A stretch of 64,000 bases of DNA, taken from positions 1,116,001 through 1,180,000 of the forward strand of contig CBDFIO010000002.1 of assembly GCA_965248155.1 (NCBI GenBank). The letters are read 5' to 3'. This document shows, in pieces, positions 38,693 through 48,323 of this stretch (position 1 is its first letter; each line of letters starts with the position of its first letter). The position numbers and the translations under genes were made by a program. The notes below the pieces were generated by a model, which made no database searches, was not told where the DNA came from, and saw only the letters and a program-made list of their open reading frames with translations. This DNA comes from RFSX01 sp965248155. GTDB lineage: Bacteria; Bacteroidota; Bacteroidia; Chitinophagales; Saprospiraceae.

Positions 38693-41600
38693 TTATTGTT
38701 TTATTATTTTGAACACATATGTATTCTCACCATCCATCAGTTTAATTAAATAAACACCATCATCTAAATTGGAAGCATCCATCTTATATATATCATCATT
38801 TATGCTTGGAATCTGAATCACAGTCCTACCTGCTATGTCAAGAACTTGAAGATCATAATTAGTAATAAAATTTGAATTTCTAACTGTAATAAATTCAGTT
38901 GTAGGATTCGGATAAACTCTAAAAGTCCTGTCATTTAATTCTTCTTCAATTCCTGTCAGTCCATCTTCATCAACAATTAAATCATGTCTTAATGCGATAT
39001 TCTCTGGAGAGTTTCCTGAACCACTGCAAGTAATCTGAACGACCCATCCTGTTCCAGTCGTGCCACAGACAGATCCATTACCAGTTATAGTAATATTTCC
39101 ATCAGACGGGATTATAATTGATCCCTGAATTGCATAAGATGATCTAGGGGTTGAGGAATTAGTGCAAGAACCACTTGGACTTGTAACATCTCCAGATCCC
39201 ACAACTAAAGAAACAGTTTGATTCGAGTGATCACCTAAAAATAAATCGGAACAATCACATTGAGAAGGATTTATGCTTTCATCACAACCACAAGAAGAAT
39301 TATCACTTACTCTTCCTGTATTTAACAATACACCATTAACATCACTTTCTATTATAAGTTGATCGGAAATTCTTTTAGGATCAAAATACCAGAATATTTC
39401 AGTACCGCCTAATAAATACTTTCCTTCTACAAGGCCTTCATCACCACCAGATGATGTAATATTTAATGAATTGCCATTTTCAAGAACAAATGTTCTTTCT
39501 GTGGTGCAACCTACATTATCAGTAACCGTTAATGTATAAGTTCCAGGTGACAAACTTGTAATGGTTTGAGTAATTGATCCATTGCTCCAGGAATATGTAT
39601 ATGGATTTCTTCCTCCCATTGGTGTACCAATAATTGATCCATTCGATTGATCGCAAATAGGGTCCTGAATCTCATATTCATCGAGATTTAAATATTCCAA
39701 ATTAAAGGAAGTATTTCCTGAGCATCCCTCTGAATCTGTGACAGTTACTGTATAATAACCAGGTCCCAGGTTTTCAATCGTCTGATCGGTTGAACCTGTG
39801 TTCCAGGTATAAGAATAAGGCTCTATTCCACCTAAGGGATATATAGTGATGGATCCATCATCAGAAATACATGATGGGTGAGTAATCGTGACAAATTCCA
39901 TATTCAAACCCAGTATTGGAAGCAAGGAAATTAGTGTGTCCATTTCACAACCTTCCGAGTCTGTAATAGTTACCCAATAATCACCTCCTCCAAGTTCATC
40001 AATACTGTTAGAAGTCTCACCATTAGACCAATTGTAAGAATATGGTGGTCTTCCTCCATCGGGTTGGATATCAATTGACCCATTGTCATGACCACAAGCA
40101 GGATGGAACACTTGCAGATCTTGAAGATTAAAATTACAATCACAATCTTCTGTGGTTTCTATAAGTATGAACCCCACAATTTGAGTTGTATGAGACATTT
40201 CAGAATCAACAGAAGTTTCTTCTTGTACTTTCACCTGAACTCCATAATTGGAAAGAAGTTGATATCTTAAAACAGCAGTTTCTGCACTATAAGCACTTTG
40301 CATCCCAGCTAGGAACAAAGGATTATTTTCAAATAAAGGAGCCCCTCCTATGTCAAGAGGAAAATCGATATTAAACCAATTATGCCTTACTTCACGATTT
40401 GTCAATCCCGCAAAAACTTTCCTACCATTTATTGTTCCTTCTCCTGGTTCCATTGCAATATAACTAACAGTCTCGGGTAAATGAATTCCATCTTCAGCCT
40501 GTTCTTCCTGAATTTTTATCCTAAACCTATTTAACTGAACAGTATGCACACGCACAAATGTTGGCGTTGATTCATTATTAGAAACCTGGCTTACCACTAC
40601 TATTGGTATAACATCAAATGGTTCTTCAAAGTATACCCACTTATATGTTTCTTTCACATTATCAACAAAACCAAATTCGTATTCCAAATCATTAGATTCC
40701 CTATGACCGGTTCTTCCTGAATAGAATGAAATATTTTCATTACCATGGCTTAATCCCTGATAATTCCAATTATCCAGTTTTACATCAAAACCATAGGATC
40801 CGATATTAGCTATTCTGGATGTAATAGGTGTATTATCGTTAGAAGACAATGGACCGAGTATGACAGCTGGTAATGAATTTCCTTGATAATCCACATTTTT
40901 ATATGCAAAATTTGTAAAAGGATTTCCTCCGATTATAGAAACTTCACCATGACATCCATCTTCTTTGAAATCATTCCTACAATCATCTATTAAATCAGCA
41001 CAAATCTGCGTAACAGTTGGCGAATTACAATCATATCCAGGCCAAATTACACTGTCAAATTGCGACATATATACTGGACTATTGCAATTATTAGGACAAA
41101 ATGCTCTTACATCTTGACAAACGCCGTTGAATACATAAAAGCAAGGTTCAAGTAGATCTAGATCTGCTACTTTATCAAGTACTTCAAAATGTTGTTGACC
41201 ATCTGGGTCAGTACATCTTCTCATATACCATATTTTGCACTGATCAAACCTAGGATCAGTATATTCAATACAATCTGCATCATCTGATGGTGGATCTTCA
41301 TCGCAGTCACATTCACCATCAGCCATAGTTGGGTCTGGATCACAGATATCTGGACATCCATCTTCATCTTCATCTTCGAACAGAACTTCATCATCTTCGT
41401 CGTCATCACATGGACAATCAGGACCTGGAACAAAAGGATTATCATCCTCTGGATCGCATTCATCTGGGCACCCATCTCCATCTTCATCTAATTTTCAGCC
41501 AAGCTGTAACAATATGGTAGGATCATAGGACAATCAGATTCAAAGCCAAGAACATCAAGAGTTTCAACAAAACACATACCTCCATTTGAACAATATGTTG

Positions 41601-41769
41601 ATCCTCCCCATCCATACCATGGTTGATATTCTTCTATTATAAGGGAACCATCAATATAGACTTCACTAAATACGATATTCCCATTTTGATCATATATGTA
41701 AATTTCTACAGTACCTCCTCCACAAGGATCTAATACATCATCTGGTGTATATTCATATGTTTTGTAACC
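38693..41769 (-). pseudogene. SprB-repeat T9SS cargo protein, 5' end replaced by rsmE fragment
   Basis: The surviving part begins at YKTYEYTPDDVLDPCGGG, just after the rsmE motif GPEGDLS, so the natural start and signal peptide are missing. A frameshift lies at the T run 41492-41495 (A4 on the coding strand; one more A would join SLAE to LDEDGDGCPDECDPEDD). Then come Asp-rich thrombospondin type 3-like repeats, an H-type-lectin-like pair of segments (VYFEEPFDVIPIVVVSQV, FRIKIQEEQAEDG), four SprB-like repeats (GGRPPYSYNWSNGETSNSI, GDYWVTITDSEGC) and a type A sorting domain (FRVYPNPTTEFITV). The 877-residue frame from ATG 41326 lacks a signal peptide. Confidence 0.78.
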
Positions 41770-41890
41770 AGATAAATCTCCTTCAGGGCCAATAAAAATA
41801 ATTGATTTTGAATGTTGAACTAGGGGCTCTGTGATAAAACTATTGTCGGGATTGTAGTGAGCTACCAATTTATTAGACTTAGATAAATTT
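41770..41890 (-). pseudogene. rsmE, C-terminal fragment
   Basis: Left of the IS1595 the minus strand reads NLSKSNKLVAHYNPDNSFI and SIIFIGPEGDLS. The latter is the SAM-binding knot motif of RsmE (GPEGxxS). It is the direct continuation of the fragment at 42941-43404: removing the IS and one T rebuilds HDIKLSKSNKLVAHYN in frame. The residues after GPEGDLS, about 40-45 in RsmE, are absent, and the frame runs into the SprB-repeat protein. Confidence 0.82.
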
Positions 41891-42940
41891 ATATGACTAT
41901 CGGATTGCTTGCACAAGACACTATAATTTCGTATCTTTCTAATTATTAGACACTTAGTTATGAAGTTACAAGATTTTTTCAAAAAGTATCCAGATGAAGC
42001 AAGCTGCAAAGCTCACTTTAAAGCAGAAAGAGATAGACAAGGAGTTATTTGTAAGCGTTGCCAATCTCAAGAGCATTATTGGCTATCCACAAGAAGTCAA
42101 TACCAATGTAAATCCTGTAAGTTTAGAACGACTTTACGTAGTGGAACATTACTACATAAATCTCAGCTACCCTACTACTATTGGTATTTTGGAATGATGA
42201 TGCTTACCAGCACAAAAAAGAGTTTTTCTGCATTAGAAATACAAAGACAGTTAGGTCATCCCTATTATGAGCCTATTTGGTATATGCTTCATAAAATACG
42301 TCACTCTATGGGTAGGCGAGATGATAATTATCTTCTTGGTAATCAAGTTGAACTTGATGAAGGTTTCTTTGAAATAGTTCCCAACAAAGAAAGACGAGAT
42401 CAAACCGTAATAGAATTAGAAAACAATGATGGAAAATATAAGAGAGGTAAAGGAAGTCAAAAGCAAGCAATAGTATTGGTTATGGCTGAATCAATATCTG
42501 TGGAACCTACTAAAAAATACAGGCACAAAACCAATAAAAAAGTGAGATACATTAAAATGAAATTACTAGATGACCTTAGCAAAGAAAGCACCAATGCACA
42601 AGTAGAACAAGCTATTGATACAAAAACATCTGCAATAACAGACGGAGCTAATAACTATAATGATTTAGCAAACAGCCTCACTGACCATAAAGCTGTGGTA
42701 ATAAAGGACAAGAAAGAGACTCGTAAAATTCTGCCTTGGGTTCATATAGTCATAAGCAATGCCAAAAGATTGCTGTTAGATGTGCATCATTCCATTGGTG
42801 AGCAATATCTGCAAAGTTATCTCGATGAGTTCTGCTATAAGTTTAATAGAAAATACTTCAATTCTGTATTCGATAGAGTTGTAACTAACTCTGTATCTGT
42901 AAAATGGGAGGTAAATATGTGATTAATCCGATAGTCATAT
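41891..42940 (+). mobile_element. IS1595-family insertion sequence inserted in rsmE
   Basis: A 1050-base element with inverted ends ATATGACTATCGGATT (41891-41906) and its complement (42925-42940). The flanks retain an AAATT/TAAATT similarity consistent with a degraded target duplication. It carries one intact transposase gene on the plus strand, opposite to rsmE. Confidence 0.88.
41960..42922 (+). CDS. IS1595-family transposase
   Basis: A 320-residue ISXO2-like transposase, apparently intact. An N-terminal zinc ribbon (CKRCQSQEHYW ... YQCKSCKFRT) is followed by an HTH-like segment (SFSALEIQRQLGHPYYEPIW). The DDE/DDN catalytic core has VELDEGFFEIV (Asp), SAITDGANNYNDL (Asp) and VHIVISNAKRLLLDVHHSI followed by YLDEFCYKFNRK. 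The gene is complete with start and stop inside the IS, so this copy may still be mobile. Confidence 0.93.
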   Translation: MKLQDFFKKYPDEASCKAHFKAERDRQGVICKRCQSQEHYWLSTRSQYQCKSCKFRTTLRSGTLLHKSQLPYYYWYFGMMMLTSTKKSFSALEIQRQLGHPYYEPIWYMLHKIRHSMGRRDDNYLLGNQVELDEGFFEIVPNKERRDQTVIELENNDGKYKRGKGSQKQAIVLVMAESISVEPTKKYRHKTNKKVRYIKMKLLDDLSKESTNAQVEQAIDTKTSAITDGANNYNDLANSLTDHKAVVIKDKKETRKILPWVHIVISNAKRLLLDVHHSIGEQYLQSYLDEFCYKFNRKYFNSVFDRVVTNSVSVKWEVNM

Positions 42941-43404
42941 AATTTAATATCATGAATGAACGATTTCAATTCCTTTGCTTCATAAATATTAGGATGGTAA
43001 GGGCGAAGAGATTGAAGGGATGCACTTCTTATAATCTTGCGGATACGATCAATATTGATTCTACTTCTTTCAGAATTCTTTGTTTTTAAAGCAACAATTG
43101 TGTCAACTCCTAGTTCGACACTTTTTTCCAATAGCCATTCCCAACGAGAACGATTTTTTGGTGGGGCTATAGCCAATGTAACATGGGTTTTAGATTTGGG
43201 GATAGATTTTACCTCTTTTAACTGTAACTGAGCACTCCGTTTTTCAAGATTAACTATTTCTGCTTCTGCAAACATTCCCTGTCCATCAGTAACATGTATT
43301 ATATCACCAACTTGTTTACGCAATACTTTACAGCAATGTTTAAACTCGTCTTCTTCAAGCCAGGCCGATTCATCTGATCTATTTGATGCAAAAAATAATA
43401 TCAC
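42941..43404 (-). pseudogene. rsmE, N-terminal fragment
   Basis: About 155 residues of 16S rRNA m3U1498 methyltransferase, starting at GTG 43404 (MILFFASNRSDESAW). The PUA-like domain (FKHCCKVLRKQVGDIIHVTD) and the start of the SPOUT domain (TLAIAPPKNRSRWEWLLEKS, NSERSRI) are present. It is interrupted after FIHDIKL by the IS1595; the readable frame continues into the IS to 42835. The SAM-binding knot lies in the fragment left of the IS. RsmE is not essential in E. coli, so loss is tolerable. Confidence 0.88.
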
Positions 43405-43494
43405 ACTAATTCAATTTTATTATGGTTAAATAGGTATCTATCAAGATGTGAGTGAACTATGTCTATTATAATGGTATTATCATATATAAATTAC

Positions 43495-43502
43495 TACTTT
43501 TG
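43495..43502 (+). promoter_or_regulatory. -7 box of rseP
   Basis: TACTTTTG fits TAnnTTTG, leaving a leader of about 60 bases before the rseP ATG. Confidence 0.45.
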
Positions 43503-43564
43503 GGCTCCTAATATCAGGGGCAAGAAAGTATTTTTTAAATATCTGAACAAATTAAAACAAATAT

Positions 43565-44890
43565 ATGTGGATTACTATCGCACAGTTTTTTCTAAGTCTT
43601 AGTATCCTAGTTGTTCTTCATGAATTAGGTCATTTTAGTGCAGCAAAATGGTTTAAAACCAGAGTTGAGAAATTTTACCTTTTTTTTAATCCTGGATTCT
43701 CTCTTTTTAAATATCAAAAAGGGGAAACGGAATATGGAATAGGTTGGTTACCGCTAGGAGGATATGTGAAGATTGCCGGAATGATCGATGAGAATTTTGA
43801 TAAGGAGCAAATGCAAGGTGAACCACAACCTTGGGAATTCAGATCTAAGCCGGCTTGGCAACGGCTCATCATAATGATAGGAGGTGTAACTGTAAATTTC
43901 ATTTTGGGAATTGCAATTTTTTCTATTCTATTCTGGACCTATGGAGAATCTTATATTCCTAATTCCTCATTAAAAGATGGTATTGCAGTCGATAGCTTTG
44001 CTTATGAAATGGGCTTACGAGACGGAGATCAGATTCTAAAGATAGGAGAGAGAGAATTTGACAAATTCAATCCGGGAATAATTACAAAGGAAATTATTAT
44101 CAATGAAGCTTCAACCATTACTTTAATTAGAAACAGTGAAGAGCAAGTATTGAATTTGTTGCCAAAATTCAAGCAAGAATTAACAAAATTTGATAACAGA
44201 TCATTGAAGTTGATTGCACCAAGAATGCCTTATATCATTGATAATGTTTCTAAGAATAGTCCAGCTGCCGAGGCAGGAGTACTAAAAGATGATCGTATTA
44301 TCATATTAAATGGACAAAAAGCTGAATACGCTCATGAGTTTGTAAAAATTAGGGACAGGATCGATTCAGATAATTTTAGCTTAGGGCTGTTGCGGAGCGG
44401 AGACACGATCACCGCAGATATAAAACTTGATGAAAACGGACTAATCGGAATAGGAGCCTATGATATTGATCATTACGTAGATTTAGAGAAAGAAGAATAT
44501 ACCTTCTTAGCTTCGATTCCTGCGGGTTGGAATAAATCATGGACATTTCTTACTGACCAGATAAAAGCGTTTGGTCAAATGTTTCAAGGCAAAATAAAAG
44601 CCAAAGAAAGTTTAGGTAGTTTTATTACCATAGGCTCAATGTTTGGAAAGGAATGGCAATGGGAGAGATTCTGGAGTATGACGGCCATGTTATCAATATT
44701 ATTGGGTTTTATTAATCTTCTTCCAATTCCAGCTTTAGATGGCGGATATGTCATGTTTTTAATTTTTGAAAGTATTACAGGAATAAAAGTTCCGGACCGA
44801 GTTATGGAAATAGCAACATTAATTGGCTTTGGATTGCTTATAGTCTTAATGATTTATGCTTTAGGTTTGGATATGTCAAGATTATTTTAA
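43565..44890 (+). CDS. rseP: Site-2 intramembrane metalloprotease RseP
   Basis: A 441-residue M50 protease. The zinc motif HELGH is at residues 19-23 in the first membrane helix and the third ligand is in LLPIPALDGGYV in the C-terminal helix region. Between them lie a GxG beta-loop (WLPLGGYVKIAGMIDE), a second helix (VNFILGIAIFSILFW) and two PDZ domains (about 130-200, 215-290). It cleaves membrane-bound anti-sigma factors and remnant signal peptides. An ECF sigma factor with a single-pass membrane partner lies 3 kb downstream, a conceivable but unproven client. The hscB gene follows after 11 bases. Confidence 0.95.
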   Translation: MWITIAQFFLSLSILVVLHELGHFSAAKWFKTRVEKFYLFFNPGFSLFKYQKGETEYGIGWLPLGGYVKIAGMIDENFDKEQMQGEPQPWEFRSKPAWQRLIIMIGGVTVNFILGIAIFSILFWTYGESYIPNSSLKDGIAVDSFAYEMGLRDGDQILKIGEREFDKFNPGIITKEIIINEASTITLIRNSEEQVLNLLPKFKQELTKFDNRSLKLIAPRMPYIIDNVSKNSPAAEAGVLKDDRIIILNGQKAEYAHEFVKIRDRIDSDNFSLGLLRSGDTITADIKLDENGLIGIGAYDIDHYVDLEKEEYTFLASIPAGWNKSWTFLTDQIKAFGQMFQGKIKAKESLGSFITIGSMFGKEWQWERFWSMTAMLSILLGFINLLPIPALDGGYVMFLIFESITGIKVPDRVMEIATLIGFGLLIVLMIYALGLDMSRLF

Positions 44891-44901
44891 AACTTGCTAC
44901 T

Positions 44902-45414
44902 GTGAATTATTTCGAGTTATTCGGAATACCTATTCAATTTGGAATTGATTATGAATTGCTTACTAAGAAATATTATTCCCTTAGTAAACAATATCATCCA
45001 GATAAATTCACGTTGAAGTCAGAAGATGAGCAATTGCTTTCATTACAAAAGTCTACTGAAATCAACAGCGCTTATCGCATCCTGAAGGATGATCAGAAAC
45101 GGCTTAAATACATTTTAGAGTTTTTAGGGGTGGAGTTTAAAGAAGGACAGGAAAAGATGTCTCAAGATTTTCTTTTAGAAATCATGGACATCAATGAAGC
45201 CATTATGGAGCTTCAATTTGACCCTGACCCTTCAAAGAAAAAGGAATTAGTAATAAAGATTAGTGATTTCGAAACTTCCCTTAGTGATGAAATAATTTCA
45301 CTGATGAAGAAATTAGATTTTAATAATCCCGATTTAGACACACTTAATAATGTCAAATCAAATTATCTAAAATCAAAATATCTTATCAGGATGAAAGAGA
45401 ATTTGGATCACTGA
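44902..45414 (+). CDS. hscB: Fe-S cluster co-chaperone HscB
   Basis: A 170-residue J-protein. The N-terminal J domain (NYFELFGIPIQFGIDYELLT, SKQYHPDKF with HPD) is followed by a helical C-terminal domain (about 85-170) that in E. coli HscB binds IscU. The start is GTG at 44902. It recruits the Hsp70 HscA for Fe-S cluster transfer; neither iscU nor hscA is in the window. It lies 11 bases behind rseP and 13 bases before the HNH/HTH gene, so all may be one transcript. Confidence 0.88.
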   Translation: MNYFELFGIPIQFGIDYELLTKKYYSLSKQYHPDKFTLKSEDEQLLSLQKSTEINSAYRILKDDQKRLKYILEFLGVEFKEGQEKMSQDFLLEIMDINEAIMELQFDPDPSKKKELVIKISDFETSLSDEIISLMKKLDFNNPDLDTLNNVKSNYLKSKYLIRMKENLDH

Positions 45415-45427
45415 CAAAAACTTAATT

Positions 45428-46009
45428 ATGGCATTTGCGCACAGGGTAGATAAAGTAAAGAATCTACCGTATGAAAAATGGAAGGAGATTGAACTTCCAA
45501 GAGAAACCAATCAAGTAGACTACTTCATCTCTAACAAAGCAAGAATTAAATCCATAAATAAAACCAATGGAACTGAACACTTGCTTAAGCCCACTACTGA
45601 TAAGAAGAGTTACATGAGATGTAGCATTAAGTTACAAGGGAAAAACTATGCCTTGTATCTACACATGCAAGTTGCAAAGTATTGGTCTAAAAAACCCAAG
45701 CAGAATTACACAAGGTATATTCATAAAGATTTAAACAGAAAAAATAATCTACCCTCCAATATTGTATGGGTTTCTGATGAAGGTTGGCGAACTTATGTCA
45801 AACAAAGAGCTGAAAAATATGGCTTTGTTCCACATAAGAAAGGAGGGAAACCTAAATTGAGAAGGGGAGAAGTAGCAATCATCAAAAAAATGCTGTTATC
45901 AGGAAAAACAAGAAAGAAGATGATTGCTAAAAGATTCGGTGTAAGCCATACTCAGATTAATCGAATAGAAAAAGGAGAGAACTGGGGATCTGTAGAGCCA
46001 GCTACTTAA
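45428..46009 (+). CDS. HNH-like nuclease (NUMOD type) with C-terminal HTH
   Basis: A 193-residue protein of two parts. Residues about 10-125 resemble NUMOD4/HNH homing-type nucleases: PYEKWKEIELPRETNQVDYF, then YLHMQVAKYW and YIHKDLNRKNNLPSNIVWVS, which carries His-Asn-Asn of the HNH fold. Residues about 145-185 are a helix-turn-helix (GKTRKKMIAKRFGVSHTQIN) of the type that gives such enzymes site specificity. It is unusual to find it inside a housekeeping operon between hscB and a STAS gene. It might be a free-standing homing endonuclease or a domesticated regulator. No intron or intein is visible near it. Confidence 0.68.
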   Translation: MAFAHRVDKVKNLPYEKWKEIELPRETNQVDYFISNKARIKSINKTNGTEHLLKPTTDKKSYMRCSIKLQGKNYALYLHMQVAKYWSKKPKQNYTRYIHKDLNRKNNLPSNIVWVSDEGWRTYVKQRAEKYGFVPHKKGGKPKLRRGEVAIIKKMLLSGKTRKKMIAKRFGVSHTQINRIEKGENWGSVEPAT

Positions 46010-46055
46010 AATTCGGCTCTATTCTTGCAATAAATAGACTAAATCCAAATTTTAC

Positions 46056-46310
46056 ATGAATATCCTTACTATCGATTATTCCACCAACGGAATAGCAGCT
46101 AAAGCCGTGTTGCAAGGTTCGCTTACTCAAATTAATGCCATCAATCTAAAATCAGAGTTGGCCTCCAAAATCTCTCATGAAAAAAAACTTTTAGTTGATT
46201 TAACAAATGTGACAGACATAGATATCACAGGTCTGAACACATTATTAATGACGCATCTAAAACTCTCACTTAAATTAGCAAGAATAGAAAATGAATTTGT
46301 TATTGAATAA
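46056..46310 (+). CDS. STAS-domain protein (anti-sigma-factor-antagonist-like)
   Basis: An 84-residue single STAS domain. The central strand-loop LVDLTNVTDIDITGLNTL carries the expected phospho-acceptor position (the Thr in DITG, usually D-S/T-S/T-G). It is shorter than usual (about 100), ending soon after the helix LLMTHLKLSLKLARI. No partner switch kinase or RsbU-type phosphatase is nearby. It ends 1 base from the convergent T9SS plug gene. Confidence 0.7.
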   Translation: MNILTIDYSTNGIAAKAVLQGSLTQINAINLKSELASKISHEKKLLVDLTNVTDIDITGLNTLLMTHLKLSLKLARIENEFVIE

Positions 46311-46311
46311 A

Positions 46312-47580
46312 TTAATTAGAAATGTTAGAATTGAAATTACTTACACCAATTAATCTGTCATAATAGCTTCCAAATGCACGGTAATAAATTAAAATCAGAT
46401 AATCGTTTTCAGTTTCATACCAGCTGCCTTCAATCATATCTATGTCTAAAAATCCATCTTCATTTTGAAGTGCAAACATGTAATCATAATATCCTTGTTT
46501 GAAATATGCTGCGCCTACATATAATTTCCTGGATGGATCGTATTCCAGCTTATATTCTGGCCTTGCCTGCCAATCTGAAAAACCTCCTATGATATATAAA
46601 TCCTCTTCGTATTTATTTTGAGATTCAAGTGTAAAAACAACATAGGCATATTCTGAGGTAATATCTCCGTCCCGGTATTCAGAGTTCTCGATAACAAAGA
46701 AACCATTGGCATCTTTTTCTGAGCTGAATCCTCTTGTAAATCGCTTTTTGTTTAAATCTAAAAGCACAGTAGATCCTTCAGAATTCCGATCTATGCTGTT
46801 AACGTATTCTGTAGTGTATTTCAAACTTCTGATATCGAAATTTCTGAATTCTTTCAAGGCTGGAAAAACGATGTTATCAAAACTATCAAAATACAGATTA
46901 TCACCTCGTTCATAGGAGCCTTGTAGATTTGTAATAGCTGAATTCCAATTACCGTTTTGGATTACTGAAACAAACAGCTCAGTCCGGGGACGACTGATAT
47001 GTATTTTTTTATGATTAATACTTAATTCTAATTCTTGGTGCGTGTTTAATTTTTGAACATTCTTTGGTTTCATTACAGAATGAGCTATATCCACAACCGT
47101 TTCTGCAACCATAAATCGTTTTGTTATGACTGGTATTTCTATTTCTTCATCATAAATCGCAAGCAAATAATTCCCCGAAATTGTCCAATTAATATCATCA
47201 TTTGGCAAATAAAGATCATAGTGTGTGTATTCTGAATAACTATTTGCCGAATAAGCATAGTCTTCAATTTCTTCATAATTAAAACCATCCAGGTATTCGA
47301 TTTCATCTATTTCAGAAGGATACCAATCTTTATCACAATGTATAATTCTATAAATGTATGTTTTGTACCCTCCTTCAAGATCATCGAAAGAAAGTTTTAA
47401 TGAACCTTGAAATCTGGATCCAAAATCTATTATCGGATGCGATGTTTTCACTCTGCTATGAGTGAAGCTTACACTCTTTATATAATCTTCGTATATGTAA
47501 TTATCGTAAATGATGTTATCAAATTGAGCATTCATCTCAACAGAAAAAGATATGAATAGGAAAATATAAAACTTGTTCAT
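46312..47580 (-). CDS. Type IX secretion system plug protein (DUF5103)
   Basis: A 422-residue exported protein with a signal peptide (FYIFLFISFSVEMNAQ). The N-terminal segment NIIYDNYIYEDYIKSVSF, then GYKTYIYRIIHCDKDWYPSE and the arm YLDGFNYEEIEDYAYSANSY, are typical of the DUF5103/Plug family. Known members close the lateral or periplasmic side of the SprA (Sov) translocon of T9SS. It fits the many sorting-domain cargo proteins in the window. None of the other T9SS core genes is adjacent. Confidence 0.82.
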   Translation of the reverse strand: MNKFYIFLFISFSVEMNAQFDNIIYDNYIYEDYIKSVSFTHSRVKTSHPIIDFGSRFQGSLKLSFDDLEGGYKTYIYRIIHCDKDWYPSEIDEIEYLDGFNYEEIEDYAYSANSYSEYTHYDLYLPNDDINWTISGNYLLAIYDEEIEIPVITKRFMVAETVVDIAHSVMKPKNVQKLNTHQELELSINHKKIHISRPRTELFVSVIQNGNWNSAITNLQGSYERGDNLYFDSFDNIVFPALKEFRNFDIRSLKYTTEYVNSIDRNSEGSTVLLDLNKKRFTRGFSSEKDANGFFVIENSEYRDGDITSEYAYVVFTLESQNKYEEDLYIIGGFSDWQARPEYKLEYDPSRKLYVGAAYFKQGYYDYMFALQNEDGFLDIDMIEGSWYETENDYLILIYYRAFGSYYDRLIGVSNFNSNISN

Positions 47581-47772
47581 GACATTAAGGATAACACATT
47601 CTGATCTGAATAATTCAAATTCAAATCAAATTAACATAATTATAAAAGAACCCAAAAAATCATAGTTTTTCGAATCTGTAAATCATTGGCATAATATAAT
47701 TATATCGATTATCAGGCAACCATTTTACCGATATTTACATATATAAGAAGTACGTTGGATAGTATATAATTT

Positions 47773-48318
47773 ATGGCGGAAGATCACTATCTCATAAGAC
47801 AATGCCTTAAGCGTAATGAAAAGGCACAAAGAGTCCTATATGAGAAATATAGACCTATGTGGTTTATGATATGTCTTAGATATGTAAAAAACAGAGAAGA
47901 CGCTTTAGATATACTTCAAAATGCATTGGTAAAAATATATACCAAACTCAAGCAATTCGATGCTGAAAAGGGAAGTTTTTCATCTTGGTCATCTCGAATA
48001 GTTGTAAATGAAAGTATCATGCATTTAAGAAAGTTGATGAGGAAGACACATCTGGATGAACTTCATGAGGATGCGCTCTTATTAAGTAAGGAAGAAGATT
48101 CTATCGAAATATTATCTGCGCAAGAATTGACCAGAATAGTACAACAATTACCTAATGGATATCGATTGGTTTTTAATATGTTTGTAGTTGAAGGATATTC
48201 TCATAGAGAAATATCTGAGATATTAGACATTTCAGAAGGTACTTCAAAGTCTCAACTTTTTAAAGCCAAGAAACTATTGAAGAAGCAAATTGAAAATTTT
48301 GATCTAATAAAGAGTTAA
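47773..48318 (+). CDS. ECF-type sigma-70 factor
   Basis: A 181-residue sigma factor. Region 2 contains LYEKYRPMWFMICLRYVKNR and DALDILQNALVKIYTKLKQF (residues about 20-75); region 4 has the HTH RLVFNMFVVEGYSHREISEI and LDISEGTSKSQLFKAKKLLK. It is followed after 5 bases by a gene for a single-pass membrane protein, the usual arrangement of an ECF factor and its membrane partner. Upstream is a 192-base AT-rich gap without an evident promoter. Confidence 0.92.
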   Translation: MAEDHYLIRQCLKRNEKAQRVLYEKYRPMWFMICLRYVKNREDALDILQNALVKIYTKLKQFDAEKGSFSSWSSRIVVNESIMHLRKLMRKTHLDELHEDALLLSKEEDSIEILSAQELTRIVQQLPNGYRLVFNMFVVEGYSHREISEILDISEGTSKSQLFKAKKLLKKQIENFDLIKS

Positions 48319-48323
48319 GCAAT

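Noticed and set aside
41221..41487. 88-residue Met-rich frame overlapping the SprB-repeat gene
   Set aside because: It is the out-of-frame reading of the Asp-rich thrombospondin-3-like segment (GAT GAA GAT read as ATG AAG ATG).
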